A DNA stretch of 64,000 bases from positions 19,685,442 to 19,749,441 of the forward strand of contig OY987232.1 of assembly GCA_963920705.1 (NCBI GenBank), given 5' to 3'. Within the stretch, counting starts at the first letter, position 1. Every line of letters begins with the position of its first letter. Of the stretch, positions 1 through 12,016 are shown piece by piece. This stretch comes from Odiellus spinosus (taxonomy: Eukaryota; Arthropoda; Arachnida; Opiliones; Phalangiidae). The notes under the pieces are model-generated. The model ran no database searches and was not told the DNA's origin. It saw nothing but the letters and a program-made list of their open reading frames with translations. Made by a program: the position numbers and the translations under genes.

Positions 1-23
1 TTCATTTGATATTTGCGTATCTC

Positions 24-360
24 CAGAAGCCGATGAAACATTCCTTTGAAGTCTACTACTCTAATGTTCGATATAGCGCTCCTCTCTGTATGGGTAAAAT
101 TCCCAATTTTACGAGATCGGAGGGGTCCTACTTCATCCCCCCTGTCTACGGAAAATTGGAAATTCTCTCTCTCCACAAACGACGACGTTTTTTGGACGAA
201 CTCCGAGGCTGCTAGAGATATTCGCTCGACGAACTCCCGCTTCGAAAATATCTACCGTTAGGAGGCGTACGAATCGCGCTTTTTGAAACTAACCCATACA
301 GAGAGGGGTAGACAAGACCAGGGAGTAATAGACTTCAAAGGAGGGTTTCATCGGCTTCTG
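24..360 (-). mobile_element. MITE with 7-bp target duplication, family M7, copy 1
   Basis: Seen: the element starts CAGAAGCCGATGAAAC and ends with its inverse (GTTTCATCGGCTTCTG). It is bounded by a perfect 7-bp direct repeat GTATCTC at 17-23 and 361-367. The outer ~37 bp of the two ends are near-perfect inverted repeats, and similarity resumes further in around CTCTCTGTATGGGT. It has no transposase-sized ORF. A second, inverted copy is at 52557-52878. Known: non-autonomous TIR transposons have this layout. Inference: a 7-bp duplication is uncommon and leaves P-like or Dada-like origin open. Confidence 0.88.
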
Positions 361-1367
361 GTATCTCGTTTAAAACTAAATGTATTTGGCTAAAAATTTA
401 AAGAAAAACGATGTAATATTGCTTTATTTTAATCTGTTTTTCGATTGATCGTATAGTTTTAGTTGAAGTTCTTAATTTCTTAAAAATTGAAATTGACCAA
501 ATTTTTATTTTTCTTTAATAAAAATTCCCTCGCAATACTACCCTTTTGAGTCGAATCCGTCTAGATTGTTAACATTATTTCATGCCTAAGACCTTGACCA
601 TCAAATTTCGACCTTTATTTTAATGTTAATTAACGCGTTACGTAGTCTGTTAAAGGCTGAAATAATATGATTGGTCAGATTTAATAATCATTGAAATTCA
701 AATTTTACCACGAAATTAATTTAAACATTAAAAAGGTCTCTAAAATTTCGGGAAAAAGATTCTAGTATTAAGCTACGGGGTGTTGCTTACTTTTATGGAA
801 TAAAGTCATAGACTTTTGATTATAAGAACTGTCATAACACTGGTTCCATATTGCTAATCAAAGAGCGACGAATATTTTTAATATAAAAAACTTGTTGAAA
901 GTCTTACCCGTCTATCTTTGATTCGTATTCGATATACTCGAAGCAACGTATACGAAACTAACAAGGGGTTTATAATCTTAATACTTCTAGTACCGGTATT
1001 TTGTTTAATCCCCCCAATATCGGTCAATTATCTCGAATAAGTCGAACGGATTTAAGAAATAATGGCTAGATTATATTTATTACTTTTCTTTTATATTTAA
1101 TCCATTTGTAGGAAGTAGGGCATTGGAGACTCGAGCGAAAGCTAGCGAGGTGATACGAAAAACAAGCCGTTCTTTCTTACTACTTTTATTAATCTATAGG
1201 TAACTTAAATCTACTACAGGTAAATGAATAAAGACCACGTGTACCATCTAATAATTATAATACATAATGTTTATCATATTTTTCAACGAAAATTTCATTT
1301 GTTTTCGAGTTAAATATGGTCATGAAATTGAACATATTTTGCAACCAAACGTGATTTAGGCCTAATA
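361..1367. other. Non-coding, with fragments of two dispersed repeats
   Basis: No gene seen. About 565-755 matches the palindromic repeat found whole at 18011-18370 and 58455-58830. About 765-822 (GTATTAAGCTACGGGG, then GTTGCTTACTTTTATGG) is one end of the repeat described at 11652-11845. The remainder is AT-rich sequence without recognisable structure. Confidence 0.6.
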
Positions 1368-2368
1368 CCAAATTATGGATGGAATATTGACCAAAATATG
1401 GTTGGAAGATTGACCAAAATATGGTTGGAAGATTGACCAAATTATGGTTGGAAGATTGACAAATTTATGGTTGGAATATTGACCAAACTATGGTTGAAAA
1501 ATTGACTAAACTATTATGGTTGGAAAATTGACCAAATTATGGTTGGAAAATTGACTAAACTATGGTTGGAATATTGACCAAATTATGGTTGGAATATTGA
1601 CCAAATTATGGTTGAAAAATTGACTAAACTATTATGGTTGGAGTATTGACCAAACTATGGTTGAAAAATTGACTAAACTATTATGTTTGGAGTATTGACC
1701 AAATTATGGTTGGAATATTGACCAAAATATGGTTGGAAGATTGACCAATTTATGGTTGGAAGATTGACCAAACTATGGTTGAAACATTGACCAAATTATG
1801 GTTGGAAAATTGACCAAATTATGGTTGGAAAATTGACTAAACTATGGTTGGAATATTGATCAAATTATGGTTGGAATATTGATCAAATTATGGTTGCAAA
1901 ATTGACCAAATTATGGTTGGAATATTGACCAAATTATGATTGGAAGATTGACCAAATTATGGTTGGAATATTGACCAAATTATGGTTGGAATATTGATCA
2001 AATTATGATTGGAATATTGACCAAATTATGGTTGGAAAATTGACCAAACTATGGTTGAAACATTGACCAAATTATGGTTGGAAAATTGACCAAATTATGG
2101 TTGGAAAATTGACTAAACTATGGTTGGAATATTGATCAAATTATGGTTGGAATATTGATCAAATTATGGTTGCAAAATTGACCAAATTATGGTTGGAATA
2201 TTGACCAAATTATGATTGGAAGATTGACCAAATTATGGTTGGAATATTGACCAAATTATGGTTGGAATATTGATCAAATTATGATTGGAATATTGACCAA
2301 ATTATGGTTGGAAAATTGACCAAATTATGGTTGGAACATTGACCAAACTATGACTGAAACATTGACAA
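1368..2368. repeat. 23-bp minisatellite with a 276-bp higher-order repeat
   Basis: About 43 tandem copies of a 23-bp unit close to GGTTGGAATATTGACCAAAT plus TAT, with a few units lengthened by 3 bp (ACTATTATGG variants). Within it, the block starting at 1767 recurs at 2043, exactly 276 bp (12 units) later, with the same order of unit variants. This indicates a recent 12-unit duplication. Small ORFs here are products of the repeat. Confidence 0.93.
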
Positions 2369-2952
2369 ATCTCTAGGTATTTCTGACTGTCTGACTGTCT
2401 GTCAGTGGGTAACCCTTAAATGTATACGCGCAATGTTAAACTTGGTAGCTAAAAACGTAATCTTAAAATTGCACGTGGACTTTAAAGCTCTTTCTATTTT
2501 CCCCGTATTAACTGTCTAAACCCGAACAGATTGTATATAATTTGACCAAACCAGCCCGGAGGGCCGAACCCAGCCGAACGCAAAAAAAAAAAAAAAAATA
2601 AATAAATAAAAAATAAAAAGGTAAGAGTGAAAGTAGTGTAGTTAAATCCGATTCCATTTACTTTCAAATTCGCCTCCAATAAAGTTGCGCAAAGATTAGC
2701 TCCTGGCAATTTAAAACTCTGTTTTTTATTTCTAATCCAACCACTCGAATAAAGTTTAACCCTAGATTTAGTTTAAAAGTTTAAGCTTCAAAATAAATAT
2801 TGAAAAGTTTAAATAATCAAAACAGCAAAAATTATTTATCGAAAAAATTCGTAGATGTCAAATTTTGATTATTGAATCTATTTTTTAATATCGCTTATAA
2901 TTGGCTGGATTTTTTTATAAGTTTGTGGTAATAGCCAAAATACTAACGAATC
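2369..2952. other. Presumed 5' region of gene A
   Basis: No coding sequence seen. TATATAA occurs at 2534-2540 without a clear initiator 30 bp downstream. An A-rich stretch with AAATAAATAAA lies at 2582-2620. The promoter of gene A should be here or further left, but it cannot be placed with confidence. Confidence 0.4.
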
Positions 2953-3001
2953 ATGGAAATTCATCATTGGTTTTTGGTCACACTTTTCGTCTATTTTATT
3001 G
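2953..3001 (+). CDS. Gene A exon 1 (signal peptide)
   Basis: ATG at 2953 opens 16 codons of a hydrophobic leader, then one base (G) before the donor GTAAGT at 3002. The phase fits exon 2 exactly (G+AT gives Asp17). Gene B's first exon at 28223 has the same phase and kind of content. Confidence 0.75.
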
Positions 3002-6000
3002 GTAAGTTTTATTTTATGTTCTCCAATTATTAACTTATGGTTTTAAGCTTAGGCTATATATTGAAGGTAAATATAATAAATATGATTTTGAATTTAAATA
3101 TTAATCGGATAAACTTTAAATTAACTTTAATTATTAAATTTGTTAATTAAAAATTAATTCAAATATTGATGCGTTAACTTCCACTATTAAATTTAAATTT
3201 TTAAATATAAGTAAATTTAAATAATATTAAAAATACTTTTCAAATATTAAATTAAAATTATTTTAAAATTGGTCTTTAAATTAAAAAACTTTAAAAATTT
3301 AATAAAATTTAAAAAAAAATGGAGAAATTGAGGAGTAACTTCAACTACTGAATTTTGAAATAAAAGCTTAACTTCAAATATTAAATTAAAATTAATAATT
3401 AACTTCAATTAATGAATTTGAAAATGAAAGAATAACTTCAAATATTAAATTAAAATATAAAAATTAAATTATAACCTCAAATATTTAATAAATTTTGGAA
3501 ATGGAGAAGTTCAACCATTTTCTAAATTTAATTATATTTTAATTAACTTAGAAATTAGCGGGTAATTACTTCAACTACTTTAAAAAACCACCAATACACC
3601 GAATATAAATTCATAGTAAAATCATAAAAATTATAGAATATTTATAGTTAATTAATATCAAAATTAATTATACCCAAAAATTACGCAAAATTATTTCTGA
3701 ATAACTTTGGCTTAAATTGACCATGAATTAATTAATAGTCTATCCTTAGGTACTATTAATTTATCCATGAATTGGTGATGAATCGCGGACAATCATAAAG
3801 AAAATAAATTTGTTATTAAAAATTAAAAAAAATTTCATTCGGTTGCGCCGTGAAACAATAAGATGTTTATGCTTATTGAAGATAACCTACATTTTTTTTT
3901 TTTACCTTAAACATAAAACCAAAGACAAAATTTTCTCATAATTGTTATATTTCATAATAAAAACCTTAATATTTTTGTTTTTTTGGGGTAAAAGGGTTAA
4001 GTTACTTAGGTTACCCTTAGAGTGTTGTTCGCGTGTGACGTACCGATTTTTAAACGACAATAGGAATTATTCCGAGGTCACAAACATCGTGCAGTTCACC
4101 ATAAACAAAATAAAAATATAATTTTTAGTTCAAAAGGTCAAAAGAAATTTAGGGTATTACGGTTCAACTGAATTTTAAAAACCGATTAATAAATCGATAA
4201 CTTATCGTAGTAATTTACTGGATAAATTACCAGGGTAACGGTAATTAACAATTACCTAGATTTATTCTTAATTTATTCGTCGTATTTTTCGAAACCGGAT
4301 CGTGTTATTTAATTCGACCTTAAAGGTTATTTTTTAACTTTAAAAATATAATTAATTACAATAAAATAAACTCGTTTTAAATAATAATTCATCGTCATTC
4401 TAAGACTGAAACTCATATTTCTACACTTTTTCGCGCCTTACATGTTCCCCTTGAACGTGAATTCATTTTAAAGTGATAGTAACGCGATTAAAGGGAGAAT
4501 GCAACCTAATTACAAGTGATTTTTTATCGATTCCTTATCGTTTAAATAGGCTTAATCCATCGATAAAAAGTTTACAATACAAATATTAAACTAGAAATAA
4601 ATTTAAAACTTACCCTGAAAATAGGCTTAGCGGTATTCATGGAGATCCTGAATCGCGTCCGTGTAAGGTCTAGCGACCAATGAGCGAAGGCCCGTGGTTC
4701 ACGCGAGATCTCCACGAGACTTACGTCGCGCGCGATTGGTCGCTAGACCTTACACGCGAGGAAATCAGGAGCTCCATGAATCCCACTAAGCCTATTTTCA
4801 GGGTAAGTTTTAAATTTATTTCTAGTTTAATATTTGTTTGTAAATATTTTCAGTAGTGGATTAGGCCTATTTAAACAATAAGGAATCGATAAAAAATCAC
4901 TCGTTGTTAGGTTGCATTCTCCCTTTAAGTAAAGTTTTGATTTGATTTTCTTTAGGGCGCAGTATATATACTTGCCCTTTAATAAAAACCCCCAAAAAAA
5001 GCCATATTTGAACGAAATCTTTTGTTTCACAATTTATTTTTTGGTTAAGGATTCCGTACCAAGCGGTTTGTATCTCTGAGGGCGGAATTTTAATGCTAAA
5101 ATTATTTCTATTTCATCCCATGGCCAAAGTTTCACCCCCTTCGAGTAGCAATTAATTTTAAAGTCAAGGTAACAAATTAGTTAAATTAAATTTAACTTTC
5201 ATAGTAATTTGGATTGTTTTAAAAATTGATTTAATCATTTTTAAATCAATTTAAAATTAAATCTGATATTATTGAAAGCGCTAGAATTTTTTTAGTAATC
5301 GCGAAAAATTGTAAATTTGATTTAAATTTTGTGACTGCCACTTTTGAACTAATTTGTAATCTTAATTTATGTTAAAAGACCTTGAAAACTACGGTGTTTC
5401 GAGTAATTTAGTCATATATCATTAAGACAAAAATATATATTGTTTAATTAGTTTTTTGGGCCTTTTTTCGCGTTTCGCTTTAATGAATTATCTTAATGAA
5501 ACATTAAGAAATTCTTTCTCCGCTCGTAAAATTAATTCCTAGATTTCTATATCATAAATAATATATTTACAATCTTGAAATGATCTAATTTTCTTTAAAA
5601 AACCTTGTTTTCTAATTAGATATTTATAGTTACCTTCTAAGATTGTAAATGACTAAATAATTTAGGATGGAAAGCTTAATTTTAAACGCATAGAGGTGTG
5701 ATATAATCAAAACTTGGTTATTTGTTGCTAGGATGTTGTTACTACACTAAAATCTTGTCTATATGTATTTAACATTATGTATCAAAGCGCGTTAGCTTTG
5801 TACGCAATGCCAATTCACATCGGGAACTGTTTGAAATCGCCAGAATATTGGTGAAAATTGCGTCATATTGCTCTAGTTTTTCATTTTATTACGGTTAATT
5901 GTTATATTTAAATTTTTTTCAAGAAAATATTATTGTTGCGTACAACTAGCATTAATTAATTTATATTAATTATGATATTAATGAAAATAAAATTATGAAT

Positions 6001-9000
6001 ATTTTTACAAAGATATTAATCATTAGAATAATAATATTTAGTCATTATTCTAAATAATTGAAATTTTACGATCTTTGGATAACCTAATTACTAATTAACT
6101 AAAATTTATTACTAGTTTTGCAAATAGGGCACTGCATTATGGAAATGACTTCCCAGATACTGTAAAAATATCAGATTCACGCAACCACTGAATAATAATT
6201 ATTAAAATTATTTTGTAGATTTTGTAGATATCATAAACTATTTGCTTATTAAATTGCGTGGCTAATTTTTAAATGAAGTGATTTAAACACGAACCCTTTT
6301 AAATGTATCTGATTTAAAAACAAGGGTATATTTTGCGGATTGTTCAGGTGTTAAAACATACGCCGGTACCATTAGGGTTAACTGGGTTTCAAGGTTTCTT
6401 TGATAGCACCGAGATACCCCAACTTTTTCCATATCCTTATAAGACGATTCGCTTTGCTCTGGCGATTTGGATAAGTGGTTTTAACTCGGGTTTAACTCTA
6501 AAACTCGATTATTATCATTGTATTTTTTTGACTATGAGAAACAGATTATGTTTAAATGTTATTTAAAAGATAAGCATCGAAATCGTGAAGGCCGATCTAC
6601 TATAAAAACATTTTCAATGTTCATTCGCTAATTTGTTTCGGGTGATGAATTCCATGTGATTGAAAATTAACACGATAAATTAACAAATGATCGAAAATGA
6701 AATTAATACATAATCTAGAAAGACAGAACCTCGAAAGAATCAAAACCTCGAAAGGGTTGAAATCTCGAAATGACAAAAACTTTGAAAAGGATCGAAACTT
6801 AGAAAGGATTAAAACCTCGAAAGGATCGAAACTTAGAAAGGACTTAAACCTCGAAAGCGTCAAAACCTCGAAAGAACCAAAACCTCGAAAAGGATCGAAA
6901 CCTCGAAGGGAACAAAACCTCGAAGGGAGCAAAACCTCGACCTGACAAAACCACGAATAAACAAAACCACGACGGTAAAAGCCTTGATAAAACAAAATCA
7001 AGATATCCAAGGATCGAATGGGCATAAACTCGAAATGTACAAAATATCGAATGGACAGAATATGACACAATTGCGAAATCAATTCGAGATAAAATATAGA
7101 AAATTTAAAGAACTCTCCATTGTATCTTTAGTTATTGAAATATACCCAGGTATATTATTAGCCTAAATTACAAATAAGACATTATCCATATTTTATCCAA
7201 ACGGACAAAATTATTCATTCATAAATACTAGAAAATATATAATTGAAACCTACATAAAGCCAAGATTAACGTTAAAAAGAAAAAGGTTCAATTTCCGCCG
7301 GGACTTTTTGAGTAATTTTCTTATCATTATTATTATAATAACAGTCAAGAACAGTTTAAAAATAATCAAAAATTTCAAAATAATGCGGTTTTATTGTATC
7401 CGCACCAGGCGAGAAAACGTGTTGGACTCGAGCCTGGTCTCAGGAAATGCATTTTGATATAAAAGAAAGCTCATGACATAAATAGAAAAAAAAAAAATCA
7501 ATTTTTTTTCTTGCATTGTTATATATAATGTTAGATAAGCTTTAGACTTTTTGTTAAGTTTTGTAGAAATTCGACTATAATACGAGCAACGATTGACCGG
7601 TAAATGTTTTAAACAAATTCTAAACAGTTTAGCTATCATTATCCACTATCTGTAACGGAAACGAATCTTATATAGCCAAATTTTAAAAGTAAATTAGAAG
7701 GAACACGTTTCAAAGAGTATTAATGTACAATTTTAAAGAAGTAACCTAATAACTTGATAATGATGATTGTGTTTTGTGAAAAAAATAATAGATGGAGCTT
7801 AAATAAATTTTTACACGTGATTTGAAGGAAAAAACGAAAAAAATGTCTAGTCATTAAGCCTAAATCGGGCCTAATTCATTTATTTTAAAATAGGCTTAGC
7901 TTCTTTGCATTGAGAATCGAATTTTATTGGAAATTTCATCTAGGCCTTTGATGATTGGTCGCTGACCCTTAATGCTTAGAAATTCATCTGATTTCCACGA
8001 ATCCAGCTAAGCCTATTTTGATATTAATTTTTAATTTAATTCCTAGTTAAATATTTGTCCGTAATTTCATTTAATGTTGGATTAGTATTATTTAAACGAT
8101 AATTAATCCTTAAACAGATAATTTTTAATTTTAATTTTAACCAATTAGTGAAAGATTATAAGAACTTCAAATCTTACTAACCACATAAACTTCGTCAAAT
8201 ATTTAACATAAACACCACACTGTTCTTTTTAAGTAAAAATATTATTTGGAGATAGACAGGTCGAACTACAGTCGTGTGGGGGGCTTGGCGTGGCGGTGCG
8301 GTTTTAACGATTTGAAACTTTTTATTATCTATCGAAAGGGTTTGAAACAATACAAATAATGAACACGGAAACAATAAACACGATTCAAACTTAATCTTTG
8401 GTAGAAAAAAAAATAAAATAATAATTGTAAAGGCGTGGAAACCTATTTTGTTCAACTAATTACGCGGAGGAAATTTTTATTCACACTATGGAATAGATAT
8501 TATTTAGAGTTGAAATTCAAAGCAAATGTTTTTCTATAAAATCACCTAGTTCTGGATGGGATGGTCAATTTTAAAGGGGAAATGAAGCGGTGAATGGTTA
8601 ATTCGGAAATCATTATATTTTTGTAGACTTAATTAAAACTAAATCCCTTAAAAACAAACGTTTTTCACAATTTAAAATTAGAATAATTGTTAAGTATTTA
8701 ATGAATTAGTTGTTCGACCGAAACTAAAATACTAATGTGGTTAAATTTATTACTGTTTGTACGATTACCATCGTTTGAATTTTAATTAATAGCCAGGTAA
8801 CGAATGATTATTGAAGGTAATATACTAATTGAATTATTTTTTAATTAGAATTAAGCGTATTTTGCGTAGTTTACGAATAAAATTTAAAAACCTTATTTAA
8901 TTTTTAAATTACGAAGCTAATTAGTAATAAAGGTGATACTAATCACTTCAATATTTTTCTTATATACTATACAAACTTAAATTTAAATGTAGTATTAATT

Positions 9001-12000
9001 GTAATTAACGTTGTTTAGCTGGAGGACAATTTAAAATTGACCTTAACTGTGAGGGCATTAAACTTAAATGGTATTAAATTATTTAATTTTTATTTAAAAT
9101 AAAAATTAAAGCAAGGTTGAGTTTCTATAACTTGTTTGGGTGTGAACTTTAATAGGCTAATGGCAATCGAGTTTAATTTCTAATAGTATATTGAATTAGA
9201 GTGTCAATACTCTTTCGTAAAACGGTTAAGCAAATCCGGCTCGTAATCCTTGACCCTTTATAGCTGGATTTATTTTCGTGGCTGAAGGCGTTTCGTGTTA
9301 GATTGAAATAAAAAAAATAAAAAAGGGTTTGTTTAACAATTTTGAAGCAATGAAATAATCTTAAACATTAAAGAGATTAAGTTAATCATTGAAGGATACG
9401 TATTAGTTAAGTTTTATACTGTTTGCTTCAATTTCTTACGATCTAGACACGAAAACGGTCAGAAATGGAGCTTGTATCAAGGAACGACTAATTTATCCAT
9501 CAAATTTTATATTAACGTCTGGGTCAGTAGTGCCGGCCTAATTTAACTTTATATACTTAATTTTAATATTAAATGTTAATAATTAGTGGTTAAATTAATG
9601 TCCTACTTGTAATAAAAAATAACTAGTCTTCAAACTTTTCATAATTATTATTTTATAATAAGAATTATATTATTAGTTTTATTTAAATTTGCGTTGAATT
9701 TTAATTTTAAAAATTTCGAAAATGGGCGATTATAAAATATGTATGATTTAGTGTCGCTGTGATTTTGTTCTATGACATATGTATATATATTTTGAATCGT
9801 TTTTTAACGATCAACCCGAAAATATGCCTCAATTTCAATTTGGAGTTCATGAAATAGCCTCAATGTCATGTTTTAGAAAACTAATATAATTTAATTCTAT
9901 AAATAATAATTCTAAATAGAGTTTTAAATTTAATTTTTTTAATTAAAACAACGTTAGGGCTAAAAATTGTTCGAAATAAAATTTTAAATTTCATAGCTTG
10001 TAATAAAAATGACTCCACCCAAAATATAATTGCCTTTTTCTTTTTAACTGAAAATATAATGGTGGTCATATGCCACAATTAACCTTGATACAAATTACAG
10101 TTTGTATTCGAAATGTTAGAAATACTGTTGATACGAAATGAATCAAAATGACCCTAAATCTAACCCCATGATGGAATGAAATTAAAGGGGTAGTGAAACA
10201 TTGTTTTCAACGCGTCTATTAATTTTCAATTTTTTTCGCGAATTTTTTAAGAGACGTGTAATTGAAACAAGATAATAATATAATTTATTATTTCGTATTT
10301 TAATTAAAAGTTTGAATAAATCAGGAAATGGAATACTTTCCCTTTAACTTCCATTTAAAGCTAGGCCTTAATTATTAAAATACATTTTTAATGAATATAA
10401 ATAAACCATTAACTTAAAAACAATAGGTTATAACTTTGCTTTCATTATTAAAATAATTACGCTTAAATTAAATATTAAATACATTTAGTTGAGATTAATT
10501 TAAAATCAAGGAGTGTGTTTCTATGTTTTGTTTTAATAAGTTTTATCATAAGTATATAACTTCATTCTATAAAAGTAAACATCGCCTAAATTAGGTCCCT
10601 CTCTCCAGACTCGAAATATCGAGCTGAAGAGTCCAAATCACTCGAGCGAGACAGGGGTGATGACTTTTTTTGTCTATTTTCAAGTGATGGGATATGAAAT
10701 AAAACAGGACCTTTTCTGGGGCGTTGTTTACTTTTATGAACTTTTGGTTTTAATTTATATTTGATTTTCATCTAATTTATCCTTACAGATATCAGTGCCT
10801 CGGTAAATCAACTGCAACTGCAACCAAATTCATCGTCCAACACAACACGACGAATAAGAATTCAGATCAAACCTTACCGACCTTACTTCCCTCAAACAAC
10901 AATCCGATCAACATTAATTGTTAACAACAATTTAAACGAACGCAACTCTTACACAACCCAACAACCAACGACCTTAAAAACCTTCTTCAACGCTAGGATC
11001 TCAACCAGACCGTATTTCCCATTCAAACCAGCTTCAGATCCCTTAGAAATTAGTTCTTCCGACGACAACTTATCGTGGTCGCAAAGAAAACGCTACCAAT
11101 CAAGATGGTACAGACCACCAGTTCCAACATCTACCACCAACAGACCGTTGGAAAAATTGCGTAAACCTAAACCAACACGCCCTGCCATGTACAGCCTCAA
11201 TGGATACGTCCCCAAACCTTCGTTAAAGTTTAAACCAACCACGGAAGCCCCCAATGACGTATTAGCTTGGAAAGTAATTGACTTACAAGCGTTGGGGTCC
11301 GTTACCAGGAGAAATAAGGTATAATTACTTATTACGTTGTCATAGATTGTAATTACAGGTTTGTTTATCTATAAAAGGTTAAGTTTTTGAATGACGCCGT
11401 GACCCCGGACGATTCGAGTCGAAGATATGGAAATAGACCTAAAACAGTGGCGCCATCTTTCGCCCAAGACAACAAACGCAAGGTTGCACCAGCAAGATAC
11501 AGAACATCACGTCGTAATGGTATCGCTGGTCTAGATTTCCCCGCGTACGAATCTATACCCGTGACGTCATTCGATTGTGGTGATAAGCTAATTGCTGGAA
11601 TGTACGCTGATGTTGAAACTCAATGCCAAGTAATTAATGATATCATAAGCCCATAACTTTCTTCCATAAAAGTAAACAACGCACCGTAGAGTAATGCTAT
11701 CAGTTTTGTTTCGTATCAAATCGCTTAAAAATTAACAAAAAAGTCATCACCCCTGTCTGGCTCGAGTGATTTGGACTCTTCTGCTCGATATTCTGAGTCG
11801 TTGTTTACTTTTATGGAATAATGTTATAGACCTTTGATATGATCTTCGTGTTAATAAATAACAATATTTTAATAAGCTATTGTTTTGATATTTTAGGTGT
11901 GGCATTTATGTTCAGGAGGAAACAGTCAATTCAGACACAGTTTTCTATGCGCCAATGGAACTGTCTTCAGCGAAAAAAAGGGAGTTTGTGATTGGTGGTA

Positions 12001-12016
12001 TAATGTCGACTGCTAA
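2953..12016 (+). CDS. CPAP1-like chitin-binding protein, gene A (4 coding exons, 316 aa)
   Basis: Model: exons 2953-3001, 10789-11318, 11378-11629 and 11897-12016, with phases 1, 0, 0 and all introns GT-AG. The product is a secreted protein that should bind chitin in cuticle or apical extracellular matrix. Residues 1-16 form a hydrophobic signal peptide (LVTLFVYFIG). Residues 17-135 are a Thr/Pro/Arg-rich low-complexity linker, 136-196 a block shared with gene B (PLEKLRKP, RPAMYSL, DLQALGS), and 260-316 a peritrophin-A (CBM14) domain with six Cys at 260, 276, 282, 295, 308 and 316. The spacing 15-5-12-12-7 and the DWWYNVDC ending are typical of CPAP1 proteins. The last Cys is the last residue. 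Intron 1 is 7.8 kb. Possible polyA signals are ATTAAA 12212 and AATAAA 12447. The join of exon 1 to exon 2 is inference, supported by matching phase and by the same structure in gene B. Confidence 0.86.
4492..4924. mobile_element. Foldback element with ~200-bp arms and TTAA flanks
   Basis: The ends AGGGAGAATGCAACCTAA and TTAGGTTGCATTCTCCCT are exact inverses and are flanked by TTAA at 4488-4491 and 4925-4928. The two arms stay alignable for about 200 bp each, including AAAATAGGCTTAG and GGTCTAGCGACCAAT, leaving a very short centre. There is no ORF. TTAA duplication is known for piggyBac and Kolobok type transposons; assignment to either is inference. Related copies or fragments are at 7855-8115, 45085-45165 and 58835-58985. 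Confidence 0.85.
6716..6965. repeat. Degenerate minisatellite, CCTCGAAAGGATCGAAA-like
   Basis: About 15 imperfect units of 15-18 bp built on CCTCGAAAGGATCGAAA. The overlapping ORFs in both directions have strongly repetitive translations and look like a consequence of the repeat rather than genes. Confidence 0.75.
7855..8115. mobile_element. Diverged copy of the 4492-4924 foldback family
   Basis: Shares AAAATAGGCTTAG, GATTGGTCGCTGACC, CACGAATCCAGCTAAGCCTA and the outer TTTAAACGAT segment with the element at 4492-4924, in the same order. It is more diverged, and the terminal AGGGAGAATGC is not retained. Confidence 0.7.
9690..9850 (+). repeat. Dispersed repeat R3 (GACATATGTATATATATTTT core)
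   Basis: Contains GGGCGATTATAAAATATGTA and GACATATGTATATATATTTT followed by GAATCGTTTTTTAACGATCA. The same order recurs at 19535-19750 and 34455-34675, and the core at 26868-26945. No ORF. Confidence 0.8.
10588..10745 (-). mobile_element. MITE family MA, truncated copy
   Basis: Contains ACTCGAAATATCGAGC, GAGTCCAAATCACTCGAGC, GGGGTGATGACTTTTTTTGT and the terminal GGGGCGTTGTTTACTTTTAT, the reverse order of the copy at 11652-11845. Only one terminus is present. It lies about 45 bp upstream of gene A exon 2. Confidence 0.8.
10789..11318 (+). CDS. Gene A exon 2 (linker and conserved block)
   Basis: Acceptor CCTTACAG before 10789; donor GTATAA after 11318. It encodes residues 17-193 without a stop: Arg/Pro/Thr-rich sequence (PYRPYFP, TRPYFPFKP), then the block starting PLEKLRKP at residue 136 that is about 80% identical to gene B. 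Confidence 0.88.
11378..11629 (+). CDS. Gene A exon 3 (first half of chitin-binding domain)
   Basis: Acceptor CTATAAAAG (poor pyrimidine tract) after a 59-bp intron; donor GTAATT. Encodes residues 194-277, starting VKF as in gene B and ending TSFDC...ETQCQ with domain cysteines 1 and 2. Confidence 0.88.
11652..11845 (+). mobile_element. MITE family MA in gene A intron 3
   Basis: Inverted ends CCATAAAAGTAAACAAC and GTTGTTTACTTTTATGG, extending imperfectly outward (CATAACTTTCTT versus AATAATGTTATAG). The interior has AAAGTCATCACCCCTGTCTG, GCTCGAGTGATTTGGACTCT and TCGATATTCTGAG. Other copies: 765-822, 10588-10745, 13715-13835, 16031-16066, 21590-21735, 39225-39475. No ORF and no clear target duplication. 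It fills about two thirds of a 267-bp intron. Confidence 0.85.
11897..12016 (+). CDS. Gene A exon 4 (second half of chitin-binding domain)
   Basis: Acceptor ATTTTAG. Encodes residues 278-316, VWHLCSGG...GVCDWWYNVDC, then TAA. It carries cysteines 3-6 and is 39 codons long, exactly like exon 5 of gene B. Confidence 0.9.
   Translation: MWHLCSGGNSQFRHSFLCANGTVFSEKKGVCDWWYNVDC

Larger units (their letters stand above)
3002..10788. other. Gene A intron 1
   Basis: 7.8 kb AT-rich intron. It holds the foldback element 4492-4924, a degenerate ~17-bp repeat at 6716-6965, a related foldback copy at 7855-8115, a dispersed repeat copy at 9690-9850, and a MITE at 10588-10745 that ends about 40 bp before the acceptor. 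Between these, 3002-4487, 4929-6715, 6966-7854, 8116-9689 and 9851-10587 show nothing recognisable. Confidence 0.7.

Noticed and set aside
6621-7166. 153-codon - strand ORF and overlapping + strand ORFs
   Set aside because: Translations are Phe/Arg/Ser or Lys/Arg repeats made by a degenerate minisatellite.
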